NCBI GenBank assembly: GCA_964608845.1
Contig: CAZSPP010000001.1
Span: 1-15,458, forward strand
DNA: 15,458 nt
From: JAHLMP01 sp964608845
GTDB taxonomy: Archaea; Aenigmatarchaeota; Aenigmatarchaeia; GW2011-AR5; JAHLMP01
Direction: 5' to 3'
The notes beneath the pieces are model-generated. The model was given only the letters and a program-made list of their open reading frames with translations, did no database searches and was not told the DNA's origin. Below, piece by piece: positions 1 through 7,573 of the stretch. Numbering within the stretch: position 1 is the stretch's first letter; each line of letters begins with the position of its first letter. A program made the position numbers and the translations under genes.

Positions 1-921
1 TCAGAAAAAGAAAGATTAATCCAAAGTATTTTGGATGTTGCAAAAAGGGTTGACTCCTTAGGCTCAAGCTTTAATGGTTTTAGCAAAAAGGTTGAAGAAA
101 GACTTTCTGGATATGATTTGAAAATAAAAGAGGTTGAAAAAGTTAAGAATGAAATTAGAAGCGAAGTTGATAAAGTTAAAAGCGAGATTGGAGGTGAATT
201 TGAGAAGGTTAGAGGTGAAATTAGGGGTGAATTAGAAAAAAGTAAAAGTGAAATTGCAACAGATTTTACCAAAAGATTTGAGAATGCTATCAAAAGCTTT
301 AACGAAAGACTTTCTGGGTATGATGTGAAAATAAAAGAATTTGATAAAATCAAAAATGATTTAGAAAAAATTAAGAAGGAAATTATCATAGATTTTGATA
401 AAAGAATTGAAGATGTTATGAGAAAGTTTGAAGAAAAACTTTCTGGATATGATGTGAAAATAAAAGAGGTTGAAAAAGTTAAGAATGAAATTAGAAGCGA
501 AGTTGATAAGATTAGAAATACAATTTTTGAAGATGTTACAAAAATGTTTGAAAAAATTAGAAATGATTTAGAAAATATGAAAAAAGAAAAAGCTGTTATA
601 AATGAAGAAAATGTTAGAAAAATGGTAGAAGAAAGAATTGAAAAAATAAAAGAAGATTTAGAAATTGATGTTTACAAAGAAATGAACGAAAATATGAGAA
701 AATTTAGCAAATTTATAGAAAATATTATCTCTGAAGAAAGAAAGGCTATAGAGAAACAATCCCGCGAAATAAAAGAAGCTCTAAGAGAAAGAGAAAAATT
801 CCTTAAATCTGGAGAGATTGAAAAATTCGAAAAACTTATTTCTGAACTTGAAAATAGAGTATCAGAAATTCAGAAAAATATAAATGAAATTCAAGCAAGA
901 ATACCTGTGATAATTGAATAA
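1..921 (+). CDS. Coiled-coil protein with internal repeats (5' end outside window)
   Basis: The reading frame is open from the first base with no stop upstream, so the gene almost certainly starts outside the window; a TTG at 31 is only the first possible start inside it. About 306 residues are visible. The protein is nearly all charged heptad-like helix rich in Lys, Glu and Ile, with no membrane segment or enzyme motif. A module beginning E-[RK]-L-S-G-Y-D-[LV]-K-I-K-E occurs three times, at nucleotides about 97, 304 and 433; the first and third copies are nearly identical at DNA level. Between them lie shorter repeats of the type K-x-E-I-x-x-E. A structural or tethering role is plausible but not shown. 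It ends 41 bp before the next gene, which has its own promoter. Confidence 0.8.
   Translation, partial: SEKERLIQSILDVAKRVDSLGSSFNGFSKKVEERLSGYDLKIKEVEKVKNEIRSEVDKVKSEIGGEFEKVRGEIRGELEKSKSEIATDFTKRFENAIKSFNERLSGYDVKIKEFDKIKNDLEKIKKEIIIDFDKRIEDVMRKFEEKLSGYDVKIKEVEKVKNEIRSEVDKIRNTIFEDVTKMFEKIRNDLENMKKEKAVINEENVRKMVEERIEKIKEDLEIDVYKEMNENMRKFSKFIENIISEERKAIEKQSREIKEALREREKFLKSGEIEKFEKLISELENRVSEIQKNINEIQARIPVIIE
91..510 (+). repeat. Intragenic direct repeats in the coiled-coil gene
   Basis: Bases 91-174 and 427-510 match at about 80 of 84 positions, 336 bp (112 codons) apart and in the same frame. A third, shorter copy covers about 304-339, 69 codons after the first and 43 before the third. All encode the L-S-G-Y-D module. 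The near identity of copies one and three, including at third codon positions, suggests recent duplication or gene conversion. Confidence 0.85.
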
Positions 922-931
922 ATTATAAGAG

Positions 932-940
932 TTTAAAAAT
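932..940 (+). promoter_or_regulatory. TATA box of the GT4 gene
   Basis: TTTAAAAAT lies 23-31 nt before the ATG at 963, followed by a pyrimidine-rich TTTCTTTTTA. The spacing predicts a transcript starting at or next to the ATG. The same box and context recur before 2919. Confidence 0.5.
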
Positions 941-962
941 TTCTTTTTATCAGTAGTTTATT

Positions 963-2141
963 ATGAAAATCGCAATGTTTACTGATACTTATCATCCACA
1001 ATTTAATGGCGTAGTTACATCAATAGATTTTTTTGTTAATGAATTAAGAAAAAAACATGAGGTTCACATATTTTGTCCAGAAGCTCCTGGGTTTGAAAAT
1101 AAAGACAAATTTGTACATACATTAAAATCAATTGAATTTAAGAGATATCCTGGTTATAGAATAGGTTTACCTGCATATCTTATTAATTATGATTTCTCTG
1201 GTTTTGATATTATTCATCTTCAAACCCCAGCAACATTAGGAGTTGCTGGATTGTTAATAGGAAAAAAGAATAAAATACCGATAGTTGGAACATTCCATAC
1301 ATTAATACCTGAGTATAGCGACTATATAACAAAGGCAAAGATTGCGAAAGAATTAACAAAAAATGCTTTATGGAAATTTATAAAGCATTTTTATAATTCT
1401 TGTGATGCTGTAATAGCTCCAAGCTATGCAATTAAAAAAGAATTAGAAAGGCATGGAGTTAGAAAAGATATATACGTTATACCAACAGGCATATCTCTCA
1501 ATAAAACAGCAAAAAAAGTAATTAAAAAATCTAAAATCGAGCTAAGAAAAAAATACAACATTCCTAAAAACGAAAAGGTAATAATTCATGTTGGAAGAAT
1601 AACAAAGGAAAAAAATATAGAATTCATATTAAGAGCTGTTTCTAAAATTGAAAATGTAAAATTAATAATAACTTCAGACGGCCCTTATAAAAATCGTTTG
1701 AAAAAAATGGTAAATGAATTGAAAATTCAAAAAAGGGTTATATTTACTGGATTTCTTCCACTAGAAAAACTTTATGAATATTATAGACTTTCAGATGCAT
1801 TTGTTATGGCATCTAAAACAGAAACCCAAGGATTAGTATTACTTGAAGCTGCATTATTTAGATTACCTATATTAACCTTAGATGTTCCTGTGATTGGAGA
1901 TTTTGTAAAAGAAAATAACTTAGGTATTGTATGCAAAGAAAAAGAATTTCCGGAAGCTATAAAAAAGGTTTTGAATATTAAAAGAATAGACAACAAAAAA
2001 ATTCTAGAAAAATATTCTCCTAAAAGAATAGTAAAAGATTTGATAGATGTTTATAATTCTGTTATTGAATCTAGTAAAAATAACAACCAAAAATCAATAA
2101 TTCCAATACTCTTTAAGCGAGCGTTTACTAAAAAAATATAG
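963..2141 (+). CDS. Family 4 glycosyltransferase (GT-B fold)
   Basis: A 392-residue glycosyltransferase, normal length for GT4. The N terminus (M-K-I-A-M-F-T-D-T-Y-H-P, then N-G-V-V-T-S) is the typical start of the acceptor domain in GT4 enzymes that glycosylate diacylglycerol or related lipids. The GT4 donor-binding E-x7-E motif is present as E287...E295 in E-T-Q-G-L-V-L-L-E. The sequence I-I-H-V-G-R-I-T-K-E-K-N near residue 205 is the conserved start of the C-terminal nucleotide-sugar domain. There is no membrane span; such enzymes act at the inner membrane face using UDP- or GDP-sugars. The exact donor and acceptor cannot be read from sequence. Its 3' end overlaps the convergent GT2 gene by 48 bp. 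Confidence 0.9.
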   Translation: MKIAMFTDTYHPQFNGVVTSIDFFVNELRKKHEVHIFCPEAPGFENKDKFVHTLKSIEFKRYPGYRIGLPAYLINYDFSGFDIIHLQTPATLGVAGLLIGKKNKIPIVGTFHTLIPEYSDYITKAKIAKELTKNALWKFIKHFYNSCDAVIAPSYAIKKELERHGVRKDIYVIPTGISLNKTAKKVIKKSKIELRKKYNIPKNEKVIIHVGRITKEKNIEFILRAVSKIENVKLIITSDGPYKNRLKKMVNELKIQKRVIFTGFLPLEKLYEYYRLSDAFVMASKTETQGLVLLEAALFRLPILTLDVPVIGDFVKENNLGIVCKEKEFPEAIKKVLNIKRIDNKKILEKYSPKRIVKDLIDVYNSVIESSKNNNQKSIIPILFKRAFTKKI

Positions 2142-2786
2142 CAAAGTTGACTTTATATGAATTATTAAATATCTTAAATAACCTTTCTTTTTTACCCTTC
2201 TTACTGATGTATAAACAACAATATCATCAAAAAAGCAAAATCTTTTTAACTTTGCAACCCTTCTTGCTAAATCATTATCTTCATTTGTAAATAATTTTTC
2301 ATCAAATCCTTTAACCTTTTTAAAAATTTTTTTGTCATAAACAAAGCAGGAACCATTTGTTATTATAAATCCTGCTCTTATTAAATTTTTTATCACAAAA
2401 TTCCAAAATTTAAATGCAATCTTGTCAAATTTGTTTCCATCAAAAAATGTTAAATTAAATATTCCTCCAGCAATATTATTTCTAAATTTTTCTTCTATTT
2501 TCTTTGTAAAATCATTTTCAAATCTAACATCAGCATCAGCAAATACAATAATATTACCTTTTGCATATCTTGCTCCTTTATTTCTTGCTATCGCTACCCC
2601 TTTTCTTTTTTCTCTTATGACTTTTGCTCCATATCTTTTTGCAATTTTTATTGTATTGTCTTCGCTAAGTGTATCTACAACGATTATTTCATAATTCTTT
2701 TTTGTTTGTTTTTTTATTGACTTTAAACAATCCTCAATATATTTTTCCTCATTTCTTGTTGGTATTACAAAGGATATCTTTTTCAT
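2094..2786 (-). CDS. Family 2 glycosyltransferase (GT-A fold)
   Basis: A 230-residue single-domain GT2 enzyme. It begins K-I-S-F-V-I-P-T-R-N-E-E, the classic nucleotide-binding strand, followed by V-V-D-T-L-S-E-D-N-T near residues 37-45 and the metal-binding D-x-D as D84-A-D86 in F-A-D-A-D-V. N-E-D (168-170) is the likely region of the catalytic acid or base. It has no clear transmembrane helix, unlike dolichol-phosphate sugar synthases with fused membrane domains. Acceptor and sugar are unknown; surface glycan, glycolipid or N-glycan assembly are all possible. It converges on the GT4 gene with 48 bp of overlap and is divergent from the aminotransferase. AAAATTTAAT (minus strand, 2811-2820) is a possible TATA element 25-34 nt before the ATG. 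Confidence 0.88.
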   Translation of the reverse strand: MKKISFVIPTRNEEKYIEDCLKSIKKQTKKNYEIIVVDTLSEDNTIKIAKRYGAKVIREKRKGVAIARNKGARYAKGNIIVFADADVRFENDFTKKIEEKFRNNIAGGIFNLTFFDGNKFDKIAFKFWNFVIKNLIRAGFIITNGSCFVYDKKIFKKVKGFDEKLFTNEDNDLARRVAKLKRFCFFDDIVVYTSVRRVKKKGYLRYLIIHIKSTLLYFFSKRSLKEYWNY

Positions 2787-2889
2787 TTATATTAAACTAA
2801 TTCAAACAACATTAAATTTTTGATTATTTATTATCTAGAAAACTAAAACAATATAACTTCAACAAAAAGTGAAATGAAAAACCAAAAAA

Positions 2890-2898
2890 TTTAAAAAT
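2890..2898 (+). promoter_or_regulatory. TATA box of the aminotransferase gene
   Basis: TTTAAAAAT followed by TTCTTCTATTTT lies 21-29 nt before the ATG at 2919, so the mRNA is probably leaderless. It is the same core as the element at 932-940. Confidence 0.5.
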
Positions 2899-2918
2899 TT
2901 CTTCTATTTTTTAAAGAT

Positions 2919-4133
2919 ATGGTAAACACAATAAAAGCAAGTGAGAGATGCAAAAACCTAAAATCTCCTATAAGAGATATTGCTTATTTAGCAAAAGAAG
3001 TTCAAAAAACAGGAAAAAAGATATATTTTTTTAATATCGGCGATCCAAATAAGTTTGACTTTTATACTCCAAGGCATATGAAAGAGGCTTTGAAAAAGGC
3101 TGTTGAAACTCATAATTATTATTCTGAATCCGAAGGAGACAAAGAGCTTATTGAAGCTATTGTAAAAGAAGAAAATGAAAAGAATAAAATTTCTATCACA
3201 AATGAAGATGTAATTATAACAAATGGTGTAAGCGAAGGACTACAATTTCTTTTAAATGCTATTATAGATCCTGGAAAAGGAGATGAAATATTGCTTCCTG
3301 GACCAACATATCCAATCTACATCCAAGCAACAAAATTTGCAGGAGGAATACCTATAACATATAAATTAGATGAAGAAAAAAATTGGGAAATAGATTTAGA
3401 AGATTTAAGAAAAAAGATAAGCGTAAAAACTAAACTAATATGCATTATTAACCCAAATAATCCAACAGGTTCAGTAACAAACAAAAAAATAATAAAAGAG
3501 ATTTTAAATATTGCTGGAGAATTTGAAATTCCTGTAGCCTCTGATGAAATATATAATGAGCTTATTTTTGATGATGTTGAATATAGCAATGTTGCATCTC
3601 TTGCAAATGATGTTTCTGTAATAGTCCTTAACGGATTTTCAAAAAACTATTTAGCTACAGGCTGGAGATGTGGTTATATTTATTTTTATGACAAAAATAA
3701 TAAGCTAAGTGAAATAAAGGAAGCGATAAAAGCCCAAGCAAGACAAAGGCTTAGCGCTTGTACACCAATAATGAAGGCTTGCGCAAAAGCTTTTGATGAC
3801 AAATCTCATTTAACCGAAGTAAATAAAAAATTAAGAGAAAGAGCAAACTTTGCATATAAAAGGTTAAACAAAATTCCAAACATTTCAACAAAAAAGCCAA
3901 ACGGAGCATTCTATATATTTCCAAAAATAAATTTAAATGGAATATGGAAGAATGATGAAGAATTTGTTAAAGATGTTTTAATTAATACCGGAATTGTTTT
4001 TGTTCATGGCTCTGGTTTTGATCCAATTTATGGAAAAGATCATTTTAGATCTGTTATATTACCGCCAATAAGTTTAATGGAAGAGGCTTTTAATAAATTA
4101 GAAAACTTTATGAAAGATAAAGTGAGGAGATAA
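2919..4133 (+). CDS. Class I aminotransferase, alanine/aspartate type (AlaT-like)
   Basis: A 404-residue fold-type I PLP aminotransferase, full length. Visible motifs: N-I-G-D-P-x-K-F-D-F near 39-48 and H-N-Y-Y at 65-68, typical of the archaeal AlaT branch; N-P-N-N-P-T-G at 178-184; S-D-E-I-Y at 208-212, where Asp209 and Tyr212 contact the cofactor; the Schiff-base lysine K242 in S-K-N-Y; and substrate-carboxylate Arg250 in T-G-W-R. The family interconverts alanine and pyruvate, or aspartate and oxaloacetate, with 2-oxoglutarate and glutamate. The resemblance to the Pyrococcus alanine aminotransferase, from memory of that sequence, favours alanine, but substrate is not certain. It is probably monocistronic and cytosolic. 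Confidence 0.92.
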   Translation: MVNTIKASERCKNLKSPIRDIAYLAKEVQKTGKKIYFFNIGDPNKFDFYTPRHMKEALKKAVETHNYYSESEGDKELIEAIVKEENEKNKISITNEDVIITNGVSEGLQFLLNAIIDPGKGDEILLPGPTYPIYIQATKFAGGIPITYKLDEEKNWEIDLEDLRKKISVKTKLICIINPNNPTGSVTNKKIIKEILNIAGEFEIPVASDEIYNELIFDDVEYSNVASLANDVSVIVLNGFSKNYLATGWRCGYIYFYDKNNKLSEIKEAIKAQARQRLSACTPIMKACAKAFDDKSHLTEVNKKLRERANFAYKRLNKIPNISTKKPNGAFYIFPKINLNGIWKNDEEFVKDVLINTGIVFVHGSGFDPIYGKDHFRSVILPPISLMEEAFNKLENFMKDKVRR

Positions 4134-4184
4134 ATTTCTTTGTTGTTTATAGTATAAAAATCTTTCTTTTGCTAATTAAAATAA

Positions 4185-4377
4185 ATGAAGCTATAATTCA
4201 AAAGACAAGTGAGAAAAATGTTCCCAGTAGTTTTGCTTTCCATCCTTTCATAAAAAATTGGAAAGAATAAATAAAGCACACCTAAAAATAATTAGTAAAC
4301 TAATTAAAAAGTTGGAAAGAATGGGCAAAAATGCTCTAAAAATTCTTGACATTGAAGATTATTATCTGTTATGTTAA
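4185..4377 (+). pseudogene. Possible frameshifted small gene in a convergent gap
   Basis: The 293-bp gap between the aminotransferase and the uS19 gene has no intact gene, but two reading-frame pieces look joined. Frame one runs from about 4184 to a stop at 4268-4270 (it includes V-P-S-S-F-A-F-H-P-F-I-K). Frame two runs through I-S-K-L-I-K-K-L-E-R-M-G-K to a stop at 4375-4377. One extra A in the A6 run at 4252-4257 would fuse them. A TATA-like TATAAAAAT (4153-4161) sits 24-32 nt before an ATG at 4185, the spacing seen for real genes here, but that ATG is one base out of frame and reads M-K-L-stop. I do not recognise the product. It may be a decayed gene, a sequencing indel or chance. Confidence 0.3.
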
Positions 4378-4378
4378 A

Positions 4379-4428
4379 TGAAAGTAATGAACCTCTTTCT
4401 TATTTTCTCTTACTTTCAGAAATTTTTT
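4379..4428. terminator. Hairpin with T-run between convergent genes
   Basis: TGAAAGTAA (4379-4387) and TTACTTTCA (4410-4418) form a perfect 9-bp inverted repeat with a 22-nt loop, followed by six T at 4423-4428. It lies just beyond the uS19 stop codon on the minus strand and after the possible broken gene on the plus strand, so it may end transcripts from either side. Confidence 0.35.
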
Positions 4429-4816
4429 ACTTCAATGGAACATGACTTGAACTTCTCGTAGCACCAAATCCTGGAGCAGAATGCTTTGGCCTTTTTCTTG
4501 TTAATGCAAATTCCCCTAACCTATGGCCAATCATTTCTGGTTTTATTTCAACAACAACCCAATCTTTACCATTATATACCCCAAATTTATATCCCACCAT
4601 TTCTGGAAGTATTATCATATCTCTTACATGAGTTTTTATTAATTTATCTTTTCCTTTTTTTCTCATTTTCTTTAAAAGCTTTTTTTGTTCTTCTGTCAAT
4701 CCTCTTTTTAAGCTTCTTCTTTCTCTTGCATTTAATAAATTTCTTAATGAAGCCAAATCCATTGATTTTAGCTCTTCGAATGTTTTCCCTCTATATAAAA
4801 ACTTTGCCATAATCAT
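4427..4816 (-). CDS. rps19: Small ribosomal subunit protein uS19
   Basis: A 129-residue archaeal or eukaryotic-type uS19 (S15e) of normal length. It has F-L-Y-R-G-K-T near the start, R-R-S-L-K-R-G-L-T, then the highly conserved core T-H-V-R-D-M-I-I-L-P-E-M-V-G, K-P-E-M-I-G-H and G-E-F-A-L-T-R-K, and the C-terminal G-A-T-R-S-S. uS19 sits in the head of the 30S subunit. The chosen ATG at 4816 overlaps the cdc48 stop (TGATG), which favours translational coupling; an ATG at 4810 (M-A-K-F) is an equally reasonable start giving 127 residues, and a TTG at 4819 is less likely. In most archaea this gene lies in the S10-type cluster between L2 and L22; here it is downstream of cdc48 with no other ribosomal gene in view. 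Confidence 0.95.
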   Translation of the reverse strand: MIMAKFLYRGKTFEELKSMDLASLRNLLNARERRSLKRGLTEEQKKLLKKMRKKGKDKLIKTHVRDMIILPEMVGYKFGVYNGKDWVVVEIKPEMIGHRLGEFALTRKRPKHSAPGFGATRSSSHVPLK

Positions 4817-7092
4817 CAACCCAAATATTCAATTTCTTCCTTTTTCTTTTCAGTCTTTTTTCTATCGGCTAATAATTTTTCATAGTATTTATTCATCTCC
4901 TTACTTACAGAAGGTGAGATAACTTTTAATGCTTTTTCAAAATCTTCTTTAGTTACTTCTTTTGCATTTATGTCTCTTCTTAAAGCATTCAAAGCAGCCT
5001 CTCTACATAAAGCTTCAATATCAGCACCTGAAAATCCTTCTGTTTTTTCTGCTAATTCGTCTATATTTACATCCTTTGCCAAAGGCATTTTTCTTGTATG
5101 CACTTTTAAAATTTCTTTTCTTCCGTTTGTATCAGGCACTCCAATCAAAATTTGTTTATCAAATCTACCAGGTCTTAACAATGCTGGATCAAGCATATCT
5201 GGTCTATTTGTTGTGGCCAACACATAAACATCTTTCAATTCCTCCAATCCAGACATTAATGTTAATAATTGAGATACAATTCTTTCAGTAACATCGGTTA
5301 TACTTCTTCCTCTTATAGGAGCTAGGGCATCTATCTCATCGAAACAAATTATAGCAGGAGCTACTTGCTTCGCTCTATGGAAGATTTCTCTGATCTTTTT
5401 CTCACTCTCACCTACCCATTTTGAAAGAATTTCAGGACCAGAAACCAAAATAAAGTTTGCATCACTTTCATGAGCTACTGCTTTTGCTAATAATGTTTTT
5501 CCGCATCCAGGAGGGCCAAAAAGTAATATTCCTCTTGATGGTTTTATTCCAAGTCTTTCAAATGCTTCTTTATGTTTCAAAGGAAGCTCTATTGCTTCTC
5601 TTAATTCTTTTTTAGCTTCTTCTAAATCTCCTATATCGTCCCAGGTAACATTTGGCTTTTCTATTAGAACCTCTCTCATTGCAGAAGGTTCAACAAATTT
5701 TAATGCATACTCAAAATCCTCCGCAGTAACAACAAGCTTTTTCAAAACTTCTGGATCTAACGGCTTATCTTCCTTTATTTCTCCTAAGGTAGGTAATATC
5801 CTTCTTAAAGCATGCATCGCTGCTTCTTTACATACAGCTGCAATATCAGCACCTACATAACCATAAGTCCTTTCTGCAAGCTTATCAATATCAACACTCT
5901 TATCCAATGGCATTCCTCTTGTATGTATCATAAATATTTCCTTTCTTCCTTCTTTATCTGGCACGCCAATCTCAATTTCTCTATCAAATCTTCCTGGTCT
6001 TCTTAAAGCTGGATCAATTGCGTTTGGCCTATTTGTTGCTCCAATAACTATAACCTTTCCTCTTGATTTTAAGCCGTCCATTAATGTTAATAACTGACTT
6101 ACAACTCTTCTTTCCACTTCTCCTGTTACTTCTTCCCTTTTAGGAGCTATTGCATCAATTTCATCAATGAATATTATGGATGGTGCACTTTTTTCTGCAC
6201 TTTCAAAAACTTTTCTTAGATTTTCTTCTGATTGTCCATACCATTTGCTCATTATCTCCGGACCATTAATTGAAAAGAATGTTGCTCCTGATTCATTTGC
6301 CACAGCTTTTGCAAGTAGCGTTTTACCTGTTCCTGGCGGTCCATAAAGCAAAACACCTTTTGGAGGCTCTATTCCTAATCTTTCAAAAAGCTCTGGATGC
6401 TTTAATGGAAGCTCTACCATTTCTCTTACCTTCTTTATCTCTTCTTTTAATCCGCCTATGTCTTCATATGTAACCTCTGGGACCTTTTCTTCAATCGGTT
6501 TTGTCATTTGCTCAAGAACTTCTATCTTTGTATCTTCTGTTATTTTTACAATGCCTTTTGGGGTTGTGGAAACTACAATAAACTTTTCTTCTCCGAATGA
6601 ATAGAACAAATCTTCAATATTCACGCCAAAAAATTCACTAAATATATCCTCTCTACTCATTCTCTTTACAATTGGTTTTGGCACAATTATATCCCCTGTT
6701 TTTACAGGCCTGAAAAGTAGATTTTGGTGGAACATTTCTCCGCTAACGCGCATTATAATATTTGGTCTTGCAGGAGCTAAGGTAACGCTTTCAGCATCTT
6801 TAACATCTGCTTTCCTTATTGTAACGAATTCTCCTATAGAAGTACCACAATTCTTTCTTACAAGTCCATCCATTCTCACTACATCTAAACCAATATCAGC
6901 AGGATATGCCCTAACAGCAATTGCTCCAGTGCTTTTTGTTCCTATAATCTCAACTATATCACCTTCTTTAATTCCAATCTTTTTCATATTTTTTGTATCT
7001 AATCTAACTATTCCTAAACCTACATCTCCTTTTTCTGTAAGTTCTCCTACCCTAAGCTTTATTTCTTTAATTTCTTCATTTTCTTTTGACAT
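4816..7092 (-). CDS. cdc48: Cdc48/VAT-type two-ring AAA+ ATPase
   Basis: A 758-residue homologue of VAT and p97/Cdc48, the hexameric unfoldase that feeds substrates to the proteasome. The N-terminal double-psi barrel and second N subdomain span about residues 8-185. D1 has Walker A G-P-P-G-T-G-K-T (251-258), Walker B I-I-F-I-D-E (306-311) and R-R-P-G-R-F-D; D2 has G-P-P-G-C-G-K-T (526-533), I-I-C-F-D-E (581-586) and L-R-P-G-R-F-D. Both rings therefore look catalytically competent. The C-terminal tail is Lys- and Glu-rich and ends E-Y-L-G, so it is not a strict hydrophobic-Tyr-X proteasome-docking end. I chose the ATG at 7092 (M-S-K-E-N); a TTG start 11 codons upstream would overlap the TATA element. 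The uS19 gene follows with a one-base overlap. Confidence 0.96.
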   Translation of the reverse strand: MSKENEEIKEIKLRVGELTEKGDVGLGIVRLDTKNMKKIGIKEGDIVEIIGTKSTGAIAVRAYPADIGLDVVRMDGLVRKNCGTSIGEFVTIRKADVKDAESVTLAPARPNIIMRVSGEMFHQNLLFRPVKTGDIIVPKPIVKRMSREDIFSEFFGVNIEDLFYSFGEEKFIVVSTTPKGIVKITEDTKIEVLEQMTKPIEEKVPEVTYEDIGGLKEEIKKVREMVELPLKHPELFERLGIEPPKGVLLYGPPGTGKTLLAKAVANESGATFFSINGPEIMSKWYGQSEENLRKVFESAEKSAPSIIFIDEIDAIAPKREEVTGEVERRVVSQLLTLMDGLKSRGKVIVIGATNRPNAIDPALRRPGRFDREIEIGVPDKEGRKEIFMIHTRGMPLDKSVDIDKLAERTYGYVGADIAAVCKEAAMHALRRILPTLGEIKEDKPLDPEVLKKLVVTAEDFEYALKFVEPSAMREVLIEKPNVTWDDIGDLEEAKKELREAIELPLKHKEAFERLGIKPSRGILLFGPPGCGKTLLAKAVAHESDANFILVSGPEILSKWVGESEKKIREIFHRAKQVAPAIICFDEIDALAPIRGRSITDVTERIVSQLLTLMSGLEELKDVYVLATTNRPDMLDPALLRPGRFDKQILIGVPDTNGRKEILKVHTRKMPLAKDVNIDELAEKTEGFSGADIEALCREAALNALRRDINAKEVTKEDFEKALKVISPSVSKEMNKYYEKLLADRKKTEKKKEEIEYLG

Positions 7093-7122
7093 AACAATCA
7101 ACTTCCTATATAATAAGTCAAA

Positions 7123-7136
7123 CAATTATATAAAAA
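7123..7136 (-). promoter_or_regulatory. TATA element of the cdc48-rps19 operon
   Basis: On the minus strand TTTTTATATAATTG lies 31-44 nt before the cdc48 ATG, predicting a leader of roughly ten nucleotides. AGGAAG (minus strand, 7102-7107) could act as a weak ribosome-binding element. Confidence 0.45.
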
Positions 7137-7213
7137 TGTTTTATAATTTAAATAGTTTATTTTTAATGTAGTTTATTTTATTCAAGTGTAAAATTTGGAA
7201 AGGGTATGCTAAA

Positions 7214-7573
7214 ATGAATGATGATTCTACTTCTATAGGTTATTTGAAAAAATTAGCAACTGATTTTAGAGATAAAAGGAATTGGAAAAGGTATCATAAT
7301 CCAAAGGATTTGGCAATATCTATTTCAATAGAGGCGAACGAATTGTTAGAGCTATTTCAATGGAAAAGCTTAGAAGAAATATATAAGTCAATTGAAAATC
7401 CAGAATATTTAGAAAAAATAAGAGATGAATTAGCAGATGTTGCAATTTATTGTTTATGTTTAAGTGATATTTTGAATATAGATCTTTCTAATTCTATTGT
7501 TAAAAAAATCGAAAAGAATGAGAAAAAATATCCAATTGAAAAATATAGAAGAAATGAAGAAGAATCTTCTTAA
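7214..7573 (+). CDS. MazG-like nucleotide pyrophosphohydrolase
   Basis: A 119-residue all-alpha NTP pyrophosphatase of the MazG/dCTPase-like superfamily. The opening L-K-K-L-A-x-D-F-R-D-x-R-x-W...H-x-P-K-D-L is characteristic of the short archaeal and bacterial members. Mg-binding acidic residues lie on two helices: E40-x-x-E43 with E46 (S-I-E-A-N-E-L-L-E-L-F-Q-W), and E72-x-x-D75 (D-E-L-A-D-V). These enzymes hydrolyse (d)NTPs, often non-canonical ones, to monophosphates and PPi; the preferred nucleotide is not readable here. A purine-rich GGAAAGGG at 7197-7204, about 10 nt before the ATG, may help initiation. The stop overlaps the RadB start (TAATG), so the two are likely co-translated. Confidence 0.9.
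   Translation: MNDDSTSIGYLKKLATDFRDKRNWKRYHNPKDLAISISIEANELLELFQWKSLEEIYKSIENPEYLEKIRDELADVAIYCLCLSDILNIDLSNSIVKKIEKNEKKYPIEKYRRNEEESS

Noticed and set aside
91..510. A CRISPR array suggested by the direct repeats near the left edge
   Set aside because: Repeats are in frame, unequal in length and spacing, and encode coiled-coil protein.
4962..6473. Several plus-strand reading frames of 64-109 residues inside cdc48
   Set aside because: They are antisense shadows of the strongly conserved AAA+ gene, with hydrophobic low-complexity translations and no promoter.
7093..7125. A longer cdc48 start (TTG) adding 11 residues
   Set aside because: It overlaps the TATA element, uses a rare start, and the added residues do not resemble the VAT/Cdc48 N terminus, which begins naturally at M-S-K-E.
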